Shown here one piece after another: positions 1-5,275 of a stretch of DNA of 5,275 bases (positions are counted from its first letter, which is position 1; each line of letters opens with the position of its first letter). This stretch comes from Bacteroidota bacterium (GTDB taxonomy: Bacteria > Bacteroidota > Bacteroidia > Flavobacteriales_D > Crocinitomicaceae). The position numbers and the translations under genes are program-made. The notes under the pieces were generated by a model. That model made no database searches. It was given only the letters and a program-made list of their open reading frames with translations, and was not told where the DNA came from. The stretch covers positions 1-5,275 of the forward strand of contig SBGS01000109.1 of the NCBI GenBank assembly GCA_006226555.1, in the 5' to 3' direction.

Positions 1-12
1 GTTTTTGTCATA

Positions 13-459
13 TCAGTTGATACCCGCTTCTTTAAGACATTTCTTTACCTGTTTTTCGTGTTTCACACGTTCCTCAGGCGTTTGATTAGGATTTTGAGCC
101 AAGAATGCCTTACAATGTTTATCGATAACATCCAAACGTTCAGAAAGTCGCTCAAATTCCTGATCAGATAGCGGTTGAGCTACAGCTTTATTAATAGAAT
201 CATTTTTCACCACACAAGTACAGAAATCCCACTGCTCTCCATGTTGTGTCTCTATTTTCTTAAGTGTTTCTTTGAATTCCGCCCGATCTTTAACATCTAC
301 AGTAGACATATCGTAATCAGACTTCACCTCAGTTGACTTTTCATCCTCTTTAAGCTCAAGAGAATCAATCACTTCAGTTTCATCCGTTGGCTTTGTTGAG
401 CTATCTTTACAAGAAGCGAACAAAGTCAATCCACAAAAAAGGAAAATATATCTTGTCAT
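13..459 (-). CDS. Small hypothetical lipoprotein with four conserved-looking cysteines
   Basis: I do not recognise a named family. With the ATG at 457-459 the protein has 148 residues. It opens with a short lipoprotein signal (Met-Thr-Arg, a hydrophobic stretch, then the lipobox-like LFASC), making Cys17 the probable lipidated residue. An upstream in-frame ATG at 493-495 would add 12 polar residues before the signal and leave only 12 bases to the divergent gene, so I prefer the inner start. After the cysteine comes KDSS and an acidic, low-complexity linker rich in Asp, Glu, Ser and Thr (about residues 18-60), resembling a surface or periplasmic tether. The C-terminal part (about 60-148) is charged and probably helical. 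It carries a CxC motif (Cys80, Cys82) plus Cys116 and Cys141, which could form two disulfides outside the cytoplasm (inference). The stop is TGA at 13-15. Function is unknown; coding status is fairly sure. Confidence 0.8.
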   Translation of the reverse strand: MTRYIFLFCGLTLFASCKDSSTKPTDETEVIDSLELKEDEKSTEVKSDYDMSTVDVKDRAEFKETLKKIETQHGEQWDFCTCVVKNDSINKAVAQPLSDQEFERLSERLDVIDKHCKAFLAQNPNQTPEERVKHEKQVKKCLKEAGIN

Positions 460-507
460 TGGTACGTTGTTTGTTACAGTCGATGAAGTCAACAAGTCAC
501 TAATATA

Positions 508-1173
508 ATGAAAGTTACAAAGCTGTTATATCTCCTGTTCATACTTTTTAGTTACGAAGCAACACTTGTAGCTCAAATTGATACCAATACAACCAAAGAG
601 CAAGGATTGTTACCGGTTCATATTGATCGCAGATTCCATCGAAAATATAAGCTTTTACTGGAGGACGTTCGAAAAGTGTACCCGTTGGCCCTTGAGGCGA
701 AACAAGTCATTGAAGAATACGAGAAAGAGCTTCAGGAAATCGAAAAGAAAAGACAGCAGAAGAAATACTTGAAGAAAAGTGAAAAGGAGCTGAAGTTAAA
801 CTTTGAATACACCGTAAAGGACCTATACGTTAGCGAAGGAAGACTCTTAATGAAACTGATCCATCGCGAGACAGGAATGACGGTGGATGAGATCCTGAGA
901 AAATATAAAGGAAATCTCAGTGCAAGTTCAACCGGAGCAGCATTGAGACTTTTTGGGCACGATACGAAGATCACTTACGACGCCGAACAGGAATGGATTC
1001 TGGAAATGATCATTCAGGACATCTTAAGTGGTCGCGTAGCTTGTGACATGACTCCAAAAAAACTGAATAAATCCCAGTTCAAGGAAGGAATGAAGGAATA
1101 TAGAGATGATCGAAAAGAAATAAACAAGAAGAAAAGAGCTTACAAAAAGACACAAAAAAAGGGACAACATTAA
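508..1173 (+). CDS. DUF4294 domain-containing secreted protein
   Basis: The 221-residue product begins with a signal peptide: Lys at 2 and 5, a hydrophobic core at about 6-15, and a likely signal peptidase I site after Ala22 (LVA, then Gln23), so it is probably periplasmic. Residues about 45-178 match my memory of DUF4294, a domain found mainly in Bacteroidota: RKYKLLLEDVRKVYPLA near 45-61, a Lys/Glu-rich helix at 65-105 with probable coiled-coil character, then GRLLMKLIHRETG at 111-123, and an aromatic/acidic segment around 148-170. The function of DUF4294 is not known to me. The tail (about 181-221) is strongly Lys-rich and is probably disordered. The ATG start lies directly before the signal peptide and no better alternative exists. 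The last codons and the TAA stop lie inside the terminator hairpin at 1154-1187. The gene is divergent from the small lipoprotein and convergent with yajC. Confidence 0.88.
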   Translation: MKVTKLLYLLFILFSYEATLVAQIDTNTTKEQGLLPVHIDRRFHRKYKLLLEDVRKVYPLALEAKQVIEEYEKELQEIEKKRQQKKYLKKSEKELKLNFEYTVKDLYVSEGRLLMKLIHRETGMTVDEILRKYKGNLSASSTGAALRLFGHDTKITYDAEQEWILEMIIQDILSGRVACDMTPKKLNKSQFKEGMKEYRDDRKEINKKKRAYKKTQKKGQH

Positions 1174-1187
1174 TTGTCCCTTTTTTT
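1154..1187. terminator. Bidirectional intrinsic terminator between convergent genes
   Basis: GGGACAA (1161-1167) and TTGTCCC (1174-1180) pair perfectly around the six-base loop CATTAA (1168-1173). The 5' arm is preceded by seven A (1154-1160) and the 3' arm is followed by nine T (1181-1189), so the stem can extend to 14 pairs. Read on the plus strand it is a GC hairpin followed by a U-tract, ending the DUF4294 gene. Read on the minus strand the A-tract becomes the U-tract, ending the operon whose last gene is yajC, which stops at 1203. The 5' arm encodes the final Lys-Gly-Gln residues of the DUF4294 protein, and its stop codon sits in the loop. Confidence 0.9.
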
Positions 1188-1202
1188 TTAATTATTTCCA
1201 AA

Positions 1203-1469
1203 TTACTTCGCCATCAAACGATCTTCGTTCGAATTAGTCAAAGCAGATTTATCTATTCTCAATTTTCCTCCCTCTGTAGAAATAAGTACAGTCGTCTCTG
1301 CTACTTCAAGGATCTTACCATGAATTCCTCCAATCGTAACGACTTTATCACCAACCGTAAGGTTTTCGCGGAAATTCTTTAACTCTTTTTGTCTTTTCAT
1401 TTGTGGTCTGATCATGAAGAAATAAAATACTACAATGATCAATACCAGCATTATTATTTGTTGTGGCAT
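1203..1469 (-). CDS. yajC: Preprotein translocase subunit YajC
   Basis: This 88-residue protein has the normal YajC length and architecture. A single N-terminal transmembrane helix at about 5-20 (IIMLVLIIVVFYFFMI) is followed at once by the family signature RPQMKRQKE at 21-29. A small cytoplasmic domain follows, with LTVGDKVVTIGGIHGKI at about 37-53 and a beta-rich end. In well-studied bacteria YajC sits in the inner membrane and associates with SecDF and the SecYEG translocon as an accessory export factor; no catalytic role is known. The ATG at 1467-1469 is ten bases after the stop of the DUF1573 gene, so the two are probably cotranscribed and yajC is the last gene before the hairpin at 1154-1187. 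No Shine-Dalgarno sequence is seen, as is usual in Bacteroidota. No secD or secF is visible nearby. Confidence 0.95.
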   Translation of the reverse strand: MPQQIIMLVLIIVVFYFFMIRPQMKRQKELKNFRENLTVGDKVVTIGGIHGKILEVAETTVLISTEGGKLRIDKSALTNSNEDRLMAK

Positions 1470-1479
1470 ATGCTATTAT

Positions 1480-1875
1480 TTATTTGTTACGTACTACTGC
1501 TTTAATTACCACCTGGTTAATAGATGGCGTGGTATTCGACACGATTCTTACCGTTTTTGAGATCGCTCCGCTACCTGTTTTATCCGTATTTACATGCGCA
1601 AAGATCTCACCTTCATCACCGGGCATGATCGCTTCTTTTGGATAATCAGTTACTGTACAAGAGCAAGATCCACTCACCTCTGCGATCACCAACGGATAAT
1701 CTCCGGTATTCTTGATCTTAAATTTAGCGGAGATCACTTCTCCCTTCAAAACTTCACCGGCATCAAATACTTTATCAATATCCATAGTGGTCTTCTGCCC
1801 CACTTCAACCTTTGTATTGTCACCACAAGCTGTAAATAACAATACCGGAAGTAAAAACACTACAAGTCTCATCAT
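1480..1875 (-). CDS. DUF1573 domain-containing lipoprotein
   Basis: The 131-residue product starts with a lipoprotein signal peptide: Met-Met-Arg, a hydrophobic core at 4-14, and the lipobox LFTAC, with Cys17 the likely lipidation site. Residues about 36-128 form a DUF1573 domain, an immunoglobulin-like beta sandwich common in Bacteroidota envelope proteins. Visible hallmarks are FDAGEVLKGEVISAKFKIKN (37-56), the SCSC motif at 70-73, PGDEGEI (85-91), and a closing G-K-R-V-N run around 103-114. The molecular function is unknown. It is predicted to be anchored in the envelope facing the periplasm. It begins three bases after the nusB stop and ends ten bases before yajC, so it is translated from the same message. 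The second codon is also ATG (1870-1872), so the true start may be one codon later; this does not change the prediction. Confidence 0.92.
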   Translation of the reverse strand: MMRLVVFLLPVLLFTACGDNTKVEVGQKTTMDIDKVFDAGEVLKGEVISAKFKIKNTGDYPLVIAEVSGSCSCTVTDYPKEAIMPGDEGEIFAHVNTDKTGSGAISKTVRIVSNTTPSINQVVIKAVVRNK

Positions 1876-1878
1876 ATT

Positions 1879-2826
1879 CTAATTTTTAAGTCCTCTACCG
1901 ATCTTTTTTATCGATCCGGAATCATTAAGTTTCACCAGCGCTTTATCTAAAACTCCATTAATAAAACCGTTGCTTTTAGGAGTACTATAGAATTTGGCGA
2001 TTTCAATGTATTCGTTTAATGTCACTTTGGTCGGAATATTATTAAAGATCTGGAATTCAGTTATTGCCAATTTCATCAATAATACATCCATTCGCGCAAT
2101 TCGATCAAGCTCCCAATTACTTGTTAACTCATCGATCAATACTTCGTTTTCCTTATCTCTGCGCACAGTCTCGCGGAAAAGGTTTTTAACGAATTCTTTC
2201 TCGTCCTCCTCATCTTTATATAGCGGCAAGATCTCTAAAGGTTGGTTCTCTTCCATCCCTTTAAGAGTTTTGATCACCATACTGCAAGCGAGATCAATAT
2301 CATCCATCCAATGAATACTCTTTTCTTCAAAATAGTTGTACAGCAGCGGAAAATTTGCGATCTCTACTTTAAAAAGATTGATCAAAAATGCACGATCTTC
2401 TTCGTAACCTTGAGCTTCATTGTTCATGAATTCAAAGTATGTTTCTGAATCGCGGATGTGAAGAAACATCTTTCTAAACATTTCTTGATTCTCATCACCA
2501 ACCCAATTAACTTTCAACTGCTCAGAAAGCTTTCTTAGCTCCTTAGATTCTTCAAGTTGAGTGATCAGTAGGTTCTCAACGAATTTCATGTTCGGATTAA
2601 GATCTTCCTCCTTGGGCATGATCTTCTTTTTATTATCCTCCATCCTTCTTGAAGCCTGACGTTTGACTTCTTCGAAAGAAAGTAATAAATAAACGTAAAG
2701 ATCATAGATACGATCAATAGCCTCGAAAAGCTGCTTTTCAGCCTTTACGTAGTCGCCTCCCTCTGTTTGAGAATAGGCATAAAGTGCTTGGAGGACCTTA
2801 ATCCTTAAATGTCTTCTGTTCAGCAT
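1879..2826 (-). CDS. nusB: Transcription antitermination factor NusB (long Bacteroidota form)
   Basis: NusB binds boxA RNA together with ribosomal protein S10 (NusE) and promotes antitermination of rRNA operons; it is cytoplasmic. At 315 residues this protein is more than twice the roughly 140 residues of E. coli NusB. The canonical ends are recognisable. The N-terminal RNA-binding helix is MLNRRHLRIKVLQALYAY (1-18). The C-terminal NusB core at about 229-299 has NWELDRIARMDVLLMKLAI (237-255), IPTKVTLNEYIEIAKFYS (264-281) and NGFINGVLDKALVKL (286-300). The segment of about 25-225 between them is a helical, acidic, Lys/Glu-rich insertion. From memory such long forms are usual in Bacteroidota, so I do not read it as a fusion artefact. 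The ATG at 2824-2826 is two bases after the dehydrogenase stop, and the stop TAG at 1879-1881 is three bases before the DUF1573 start, indicating cotranscription. Confidence 0.95.
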   Translation of the reverse strand: MLNRRHLRIKVLQALYAYSQTEGGDYVKAEKQLFEAIDRIYDLYVYLLLSFEEVKRQASRRMEDNKKKIMPKEEDLNPNMKFVENLLITQLEESKELRKLSEQLKVNWVGDENQEMFRKMFLHIRDSETYFEFMNNEAQGYEEDRAFLINLFKVEIANFPLLYNYFEEKSIHWMDDIDLACSMVIKTLKGMEENQPLEILPLYKDEEDEKEFVKNLFRETVRRDKENEVLIDELTSNWELDRIARMDVLLMKLAITEFQIFNNIPTKVTLNEYIEIAKFYSTPKSNGFINGVLDKALVKLNDSGSIKKIGRGLKN

Positions 2827-2828
2827 TC

Positions 2829-3926
2829 TTACAACGGTAATTTTACTTTTCCAATTGCCTCAATGCGCTCTTCAGCCATTTGATTAGCGATCTTGTAAGT
2901 AGGTATACCTTCTGACTTAGAACGTTTTACAATTTCAGATATAGTATTATAAATATCTTCTGCTTTACCCATAGCCCACGAAGATGTAAGTCCTTTCACC
3001 TCAGAATAGCAGTTAATAACACCACCTGCATTCAGGGCAAAATCAGGTGCATAGATAATACCTTTATCCATTACCGCTTTACCATGAACCTCTTCATTCT
3101 TTAGCTGGTTATTCGCAGCTCCTGCAATGATGCTACACTTCAATCTGCTCAGTGTTTCATCATTAACAGTGGCTCCAAGTGCACATGGTGCGTAAATATC
3201 CATATCCACATCGTAGATCTCATCAAGTCCTACTACATGTGCTCCGTACTTCTCAGCAACTCGCTTTAGAGTAGGTTCATGAATATCTGAAACATAGATC
3301 TCTGCATTTTCTTTTGCCAACGCAGCAACTAGATACTCACCAACATGTCCTACGCCTTGTACTGCTACTTTCTTACCCGTTAAAGAGTCTGAACCGTATT
3401 GTTCTTTAGCACACGCCTTCATTCCTGCATAAGTCCCGTGAGCCGTTACCGGTGAAGGGTCACCGCTCTTACCTGGAAGACCTACAACATGGTTTGTCTC
3501 CATGCTTACCCAATTCATATCAACCGGAGAAATACCAACGTCCTCTGCCGTAATATACTTTCCTGCAAGTGAATTCACGAATTTCCCGAAGCGACGGAAT
3601 AGTGCTTCAGATTTCATTGTTCTGGAATCACCTATGATCACAGCCTTTCCACCACCTAGATTCAATCCCGAAATTGAATTCTTATAGGTCATACCTCTTG
3701 ATAAACGTAATACATCGTTCAAGGCCTCCATTTCAGAATTATACATCCACATACGTGTACCACCCAGGGCAGGTCCAAGTACTGTGTTGTGCACGGCAAT
3801 AATGGCTTTCAAGCCTGTCTCATTGTCATTACAGAAAAGAAGTTGTTCGTGATTGTATTTGCTCATTTGAGCAATGATCGGATTTTCCGCGAGGTTTACA
3901 TCCTCAATATTTTTTACTTCAAACAT
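2829..3926 (-). CDS. Glu/Leu/Phe/Val dehydrogenase, most like leucine dehydrogenase
   Basis: It is predicted to catalyse reversible NAD-dependent oxidative deamination of a branched-chain amino acid, giving the 2-oxo acid and ammonium in the cytoplasm. The 365-residue form is close to the family length. The N-terminal catalytic domain (about 20-150) has GPALGGTRMW (51-60), MTYK with substrate-binding Lys82, GLNLGGGK with catalytic Lys94, and AEDVG with Asp129. The Rossmann domain has GVGHVG (191-196) and Asp214 at the end of the second strand, which suits NAD rather than NADP. It is followed by APCALGA, GAANNQL and NAGGVIN. The whole pattern resembles Bacillus-type leucine dehydrogenase more than glutamate dehydrogenase; valine or another substrate is possible. 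I chose ATG 3924-3926. An in-frame GTG at 3945-3947 would add seven residues (372 total) and has a weak AGGT upstream, so it remains possible. It is the first gene of the operon, two bases before nusB. Confidence 0.93.
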   Translation of the reverse strand: MFEVKNIEDVNLAENPIIAQMSKYNHEQLLFCNDNETGLKAIIAVHNTVLGPALGGTRMWMYNSEMEALNDVLRLSRGMTYKNSISGLNLGGGKAVIIGDSRTMKSEALFRRFGKFVNSLAGKYITAEDVGISPVDMNWVSMETNHVVGLPGKSGDPSPVTAHGTYAGMKACAKEQYGSDSLTGKKVAVQGVGHVGEYLVAALAKENAEIYVSDIHEPTLKRVAEKYGAHVVGLDEIYDVDMDIYAPCALGATVNDETLSRLKCSIIAGAANNQLKNEEVHGKAVMDKGIIYAPDFALNAGGVINCYSEVKGLTSSWAMGKAEDIYNTISEIVKRSKSEGIPTYKIANQMAEERIEAIGKVKLPL

Positions 3927-3984
3927 TTCAAAGATGGGTTTTGTCACACCTATTACCTAATTTTACCGCTTGTAAAATCAAGGG

Positions 3985-3992
3985 CAAAAATA
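3985..3992 (-). promoter_or_regulatory. Bacteroidota-type -7 promoter element for the dehydrogenase-nusB-yajC operon
   Basis: On the minus strand positions 3992 to 3985 read TATTTTTG, an exact match to the Bacteroidota -7 consensus TAnnTTTG. Transcription would start near 3977-3980, leaving a leader of about 30 bases to the GTG or about 52 to the preferred ATG. A clear TTG at the usual -33 distance is not visible; the nearest TTG is only 10 bases upstream, so the -33 part is weak. The position, just upstream of the first gene of a four-gene cluster, supports the call. Confidence 0.5.
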
Positions 3993-3995
3993 GGA
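3992..3995 (+). promoter_or_regulatory. Possible ribosome binding site of the ABC transporter gene
   Basis: AGGA lies nine bases before the ATG at 4005-4007. It is the only Shine-Dalgarno-like element at an acceptable distance here. Bacteroidota generally do not depend on such sites, so it may be chance. It overlaps the edge of the opposite-strand -7 element. Confidence 0.25.
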
Positions 3996-4004
3996 ATAAT
4001 CGCA

Positions 4005-5275
4005 ATGAAGTCACTTCGCTATCTCAATAAATATTTTCTAAAATACAAATGGAGATTGTCCTTAGGGGTGTTATTCATCATTATAACGAACATATTCAAT
4101 GTATATAAATCAGAGTTTACCGGTGACAGCATAGACAACCTGAAAAACTGGGGAGCGAACGGTGAGCAGGGCGATCTAGTTCTTGAGACACTGAAAATTG
4201 GCGCAATCTATATGGGGATTGCACTTTGTTCAGGTCTCTTCCTGTTCTTCACCAGACAGATGATCATTATCGTTTCCAGACATATCGAATATGATCTGAA
4301 AAATGAGATCTATGACCATTACCAAAAACTTGATTATAGTTTTTACAAGCGAAACAGCACGGGAGATCTTATGAACAGGATCTCTGAAGATGTTACGAAA
4401 GTGCGAATGTATCTTGGTCCGGGTATCATGTACACTGTTAACCTTGCCGTTTTAAGTATTCTTACTGTTACAAACATGATCAGGATTAGCCCTGTACTCA
4501 CATTTGCAGTACTGCTTCCGCTTCCGATCATGTCTTTCCTTATATACAAAGTATCCTCTCGTATAAATGCCATTAGCGGTGACGTACAAAAACAGCAAAG
4601 CTTCATGAGCTCACTTGTACAAGAAGGTTTTTCAGGGATCAGGGTATTGAAAGCATACAGCAGAACAAGCGAAATTGCTGACAAATTTGACAATGCAGCT
4701 GAGCAATATAAAAATAAGAACATGCGTCTTGTAATGGTCAATGCCTTGTTCATGCCAACCGTGTATATCTTGATCGGTGTCAGTACGATACTCTGTATCT
4801 ATTTAGGTGGACTTTTCTATTATGATGAAACCATCACTCTTGGAGAGATCATGAAGTTTATATTTTATGTCAATATGTTAACCTGGCCATTCGCTTCGGT
4901 TGGTTGGGTGATCTCGATCAATCAAAGAGCTGCCGCTAGTCAGGCAAGGATCAATGAATTTCTACAAACGAAACCGGAGATCAAAAACGAAAATTATGAT
5001 GACCTCGTTTTCAATGGCAATATTACTTTTAAGAATGTAAGTTACGTCTACCCTAATTCAGGGATCGAAGCGTTAAAAAACATCTCCTTCAGTATTTCGA
5101 AAGGCGAAACTCTTGGTGTTATCGGTCGAACCGGTTCGGGTAAATCAACAATTTTAAAGTTACTAACCCGTCAGATTGACGCGACTGAAGGACAAATATT
5201 AATTGACGGAAAAGATATAAAAGAAATTAACCTGGATGCCTTCAAAGATCAGATCGGTATTGTACCTCAGGATGT
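4005..5275 (+). CDS. ABC exporter half-transporter, permease-ATPase fusion (MsbA/MdlB type), 3' end cut by window
   Basis: The frame is open from the ATG at 4005 to the window end, giving 423 residues of a protein family usually near 580-600. An N-terminal type I ABC exporter membrane domain (about 1-315) has six likely helices near 17-34, 64-90, 138-160, 162-182, 246-270 and 284-305, with the typical coupling stretch FYKRNSTGDLMNRISEDV at 113-130. The ATPase domain starts near 338 and has the A-loop Tyr349 in VSYVYP, Walker A GRTGSGKST at 374-382 with Lys380, and the Q-loop VPQD with Gln422. The signature LSGGQ, Walker B and H-loop would lie beyond the edge. Such proteins work as homo- or heterodimers in the inner membrane and export lipids, drugs or peptides; the substrate cannot be told here. 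It is divergent from the dehydrogenase operon, with 57-78 bases between starts. Confidence 0.93.
   Translation, partial: MKSLRYLNKYFLKYKWRLSLGVLFIIITNIFNVYKSEFTGDSIDNLKNWGANGEQGDLVLETLKIGAIYMGIALCSGLFLFFTRQMIIIVSRHIEYDLKNEIYDHYQKLDYSFYKRNSTGDLMNRISEDVTKVRMYLGPGIMYTVNLAVLSILTVTNMIRISPVLTFAVLLPLPIMSFLIYKVSSRINAISGDVQKQQSFMSSLVQEGFSGIRVLKAYSRTSEIADKFDNAAEQYKNKNMRLVMVNALFMPTVYILIGVSTILCIYLGGLFYYDETITLGEIMKFIFYVNMLTWPFASVGWVISINQRAAASQARINEFLQTKPEIKNENYDDLVFNGNITFKNVSYVYPNSGIEALKNISFSISKGETLGVIGRTGSGKSTILKLLTRQIDATEGQILIDGKDIKEINLDAFKDQIGIVPQD

Noticed and set aside
463..470. TACGTTGT as a possible -7 promoter element for the DUF4294 gene
   Set aside because: It does not match TAnnTTTG at the last positions and has no TTG at a suitable upstream distance; no convincing promoter is visible in the 48-base gap.
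732..974. An 80-codon minus-strand open frame inside the DUF4294 gene, rich in phenylalanine and serine
   Set aside because: It is the antisense reading of Lys/Glu-rich codons; the apparent hydrophobicity is a by-product and there is no signal peptide arrangement.
1594..1839. An 81-codon plus-strand open frame opposite the DUF1573 gene
   Set aside because: The minus-strand frame has a lipobox and DUF1573 hallmarks; the opposite frame has no recognisable motif or start context.
1994..2314. A 106-codon plus-strand open frame opposite nusB, rich in serine and isoleucine
   Set aside because: The composition is what one expects from reading the complement of the NusB C-terminal core, and no domain is visible.
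4343..4753. A 136-codon open frame on the minus strand inside the ABC transporter gene
   Set aside because: It lies wholly within the plus-strand membrane domain, which has clear exporter motifs in its own frame. The antisense translation resembles no family I know.
1..5275. Search by eye for CRISPR repeats, insertion sequence ends, tRNA genes, riboswitches and toxin-antitoxin pairs
   Set aside because: Nearly all the sequence is occupied by ordinary chromosomal genes with short gaps, and no repeat arrays, transposase motifs or tRNA-like structures were seen.

Overview
The window looks like chromosomal DNA of a Bacteroidota bacterium, most likely of the order Flavobacteriales (inference from protein families, no search possible). 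Supporting signs are an AT-rich composition, a DUF4294 protein, a long-form NusB of about 315 residues, a DUF1573 lipoprotein next to yajC, almost no Shine-Dalgarno sequences, and an exact match to the Bacteroidota -7 promoter consensus TAnnTTTG.

Layout from left to right. (1) 13-459, minus strand: a small predicted lipoprotein with four cysteines after the lipidated one, function unknown. (2) 508-1173, plus strand: a secreted DUF4294 protein, divergent from the first. (3) 1154-1187: a strong hairpin flanked by an A-tract and a T-tract, which can serve as a terminator in both directions between two convergent transcription units. (4) 3926 down to 1203, minus strand: a tight four-gene cluster of leucine dehydrogenase-like amino acid dehydrogenase, nusB, DUF1573 lipoprotein and yajC. 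The gaps are 2, 3 and 10 bases, so it is almost certainly one operon, read from a promoter at about 3985-3992 and ending at the shared hairpin. (5) 4005 to the right edge, plus strand: an ABC exporter half-transporter (permease fused to ATPase), divergent from the dehydrogenase operon and cut by the window end just after its Q-loop.

The minus-strand operon mixes amino acid catabolism (dehydrogenase), ribosomal RNA transcription antitermination (NusB) and protein export (YajC). This is a housekeeping arrangement rather than a specialised system. I see no mobile elements, CRISPR arrays, tRNA or rRNA genes, or phage genes, and no intergenic stretch longer than about 80 bases. I found no convincing new biological system. 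The points most worth a second look are the shared terminator that overlaps coding sequence, the compact divergent promoter region at 3948-4004, the uncharacterised cysteine-containing lipoprotein, and the large insertion in NusB.
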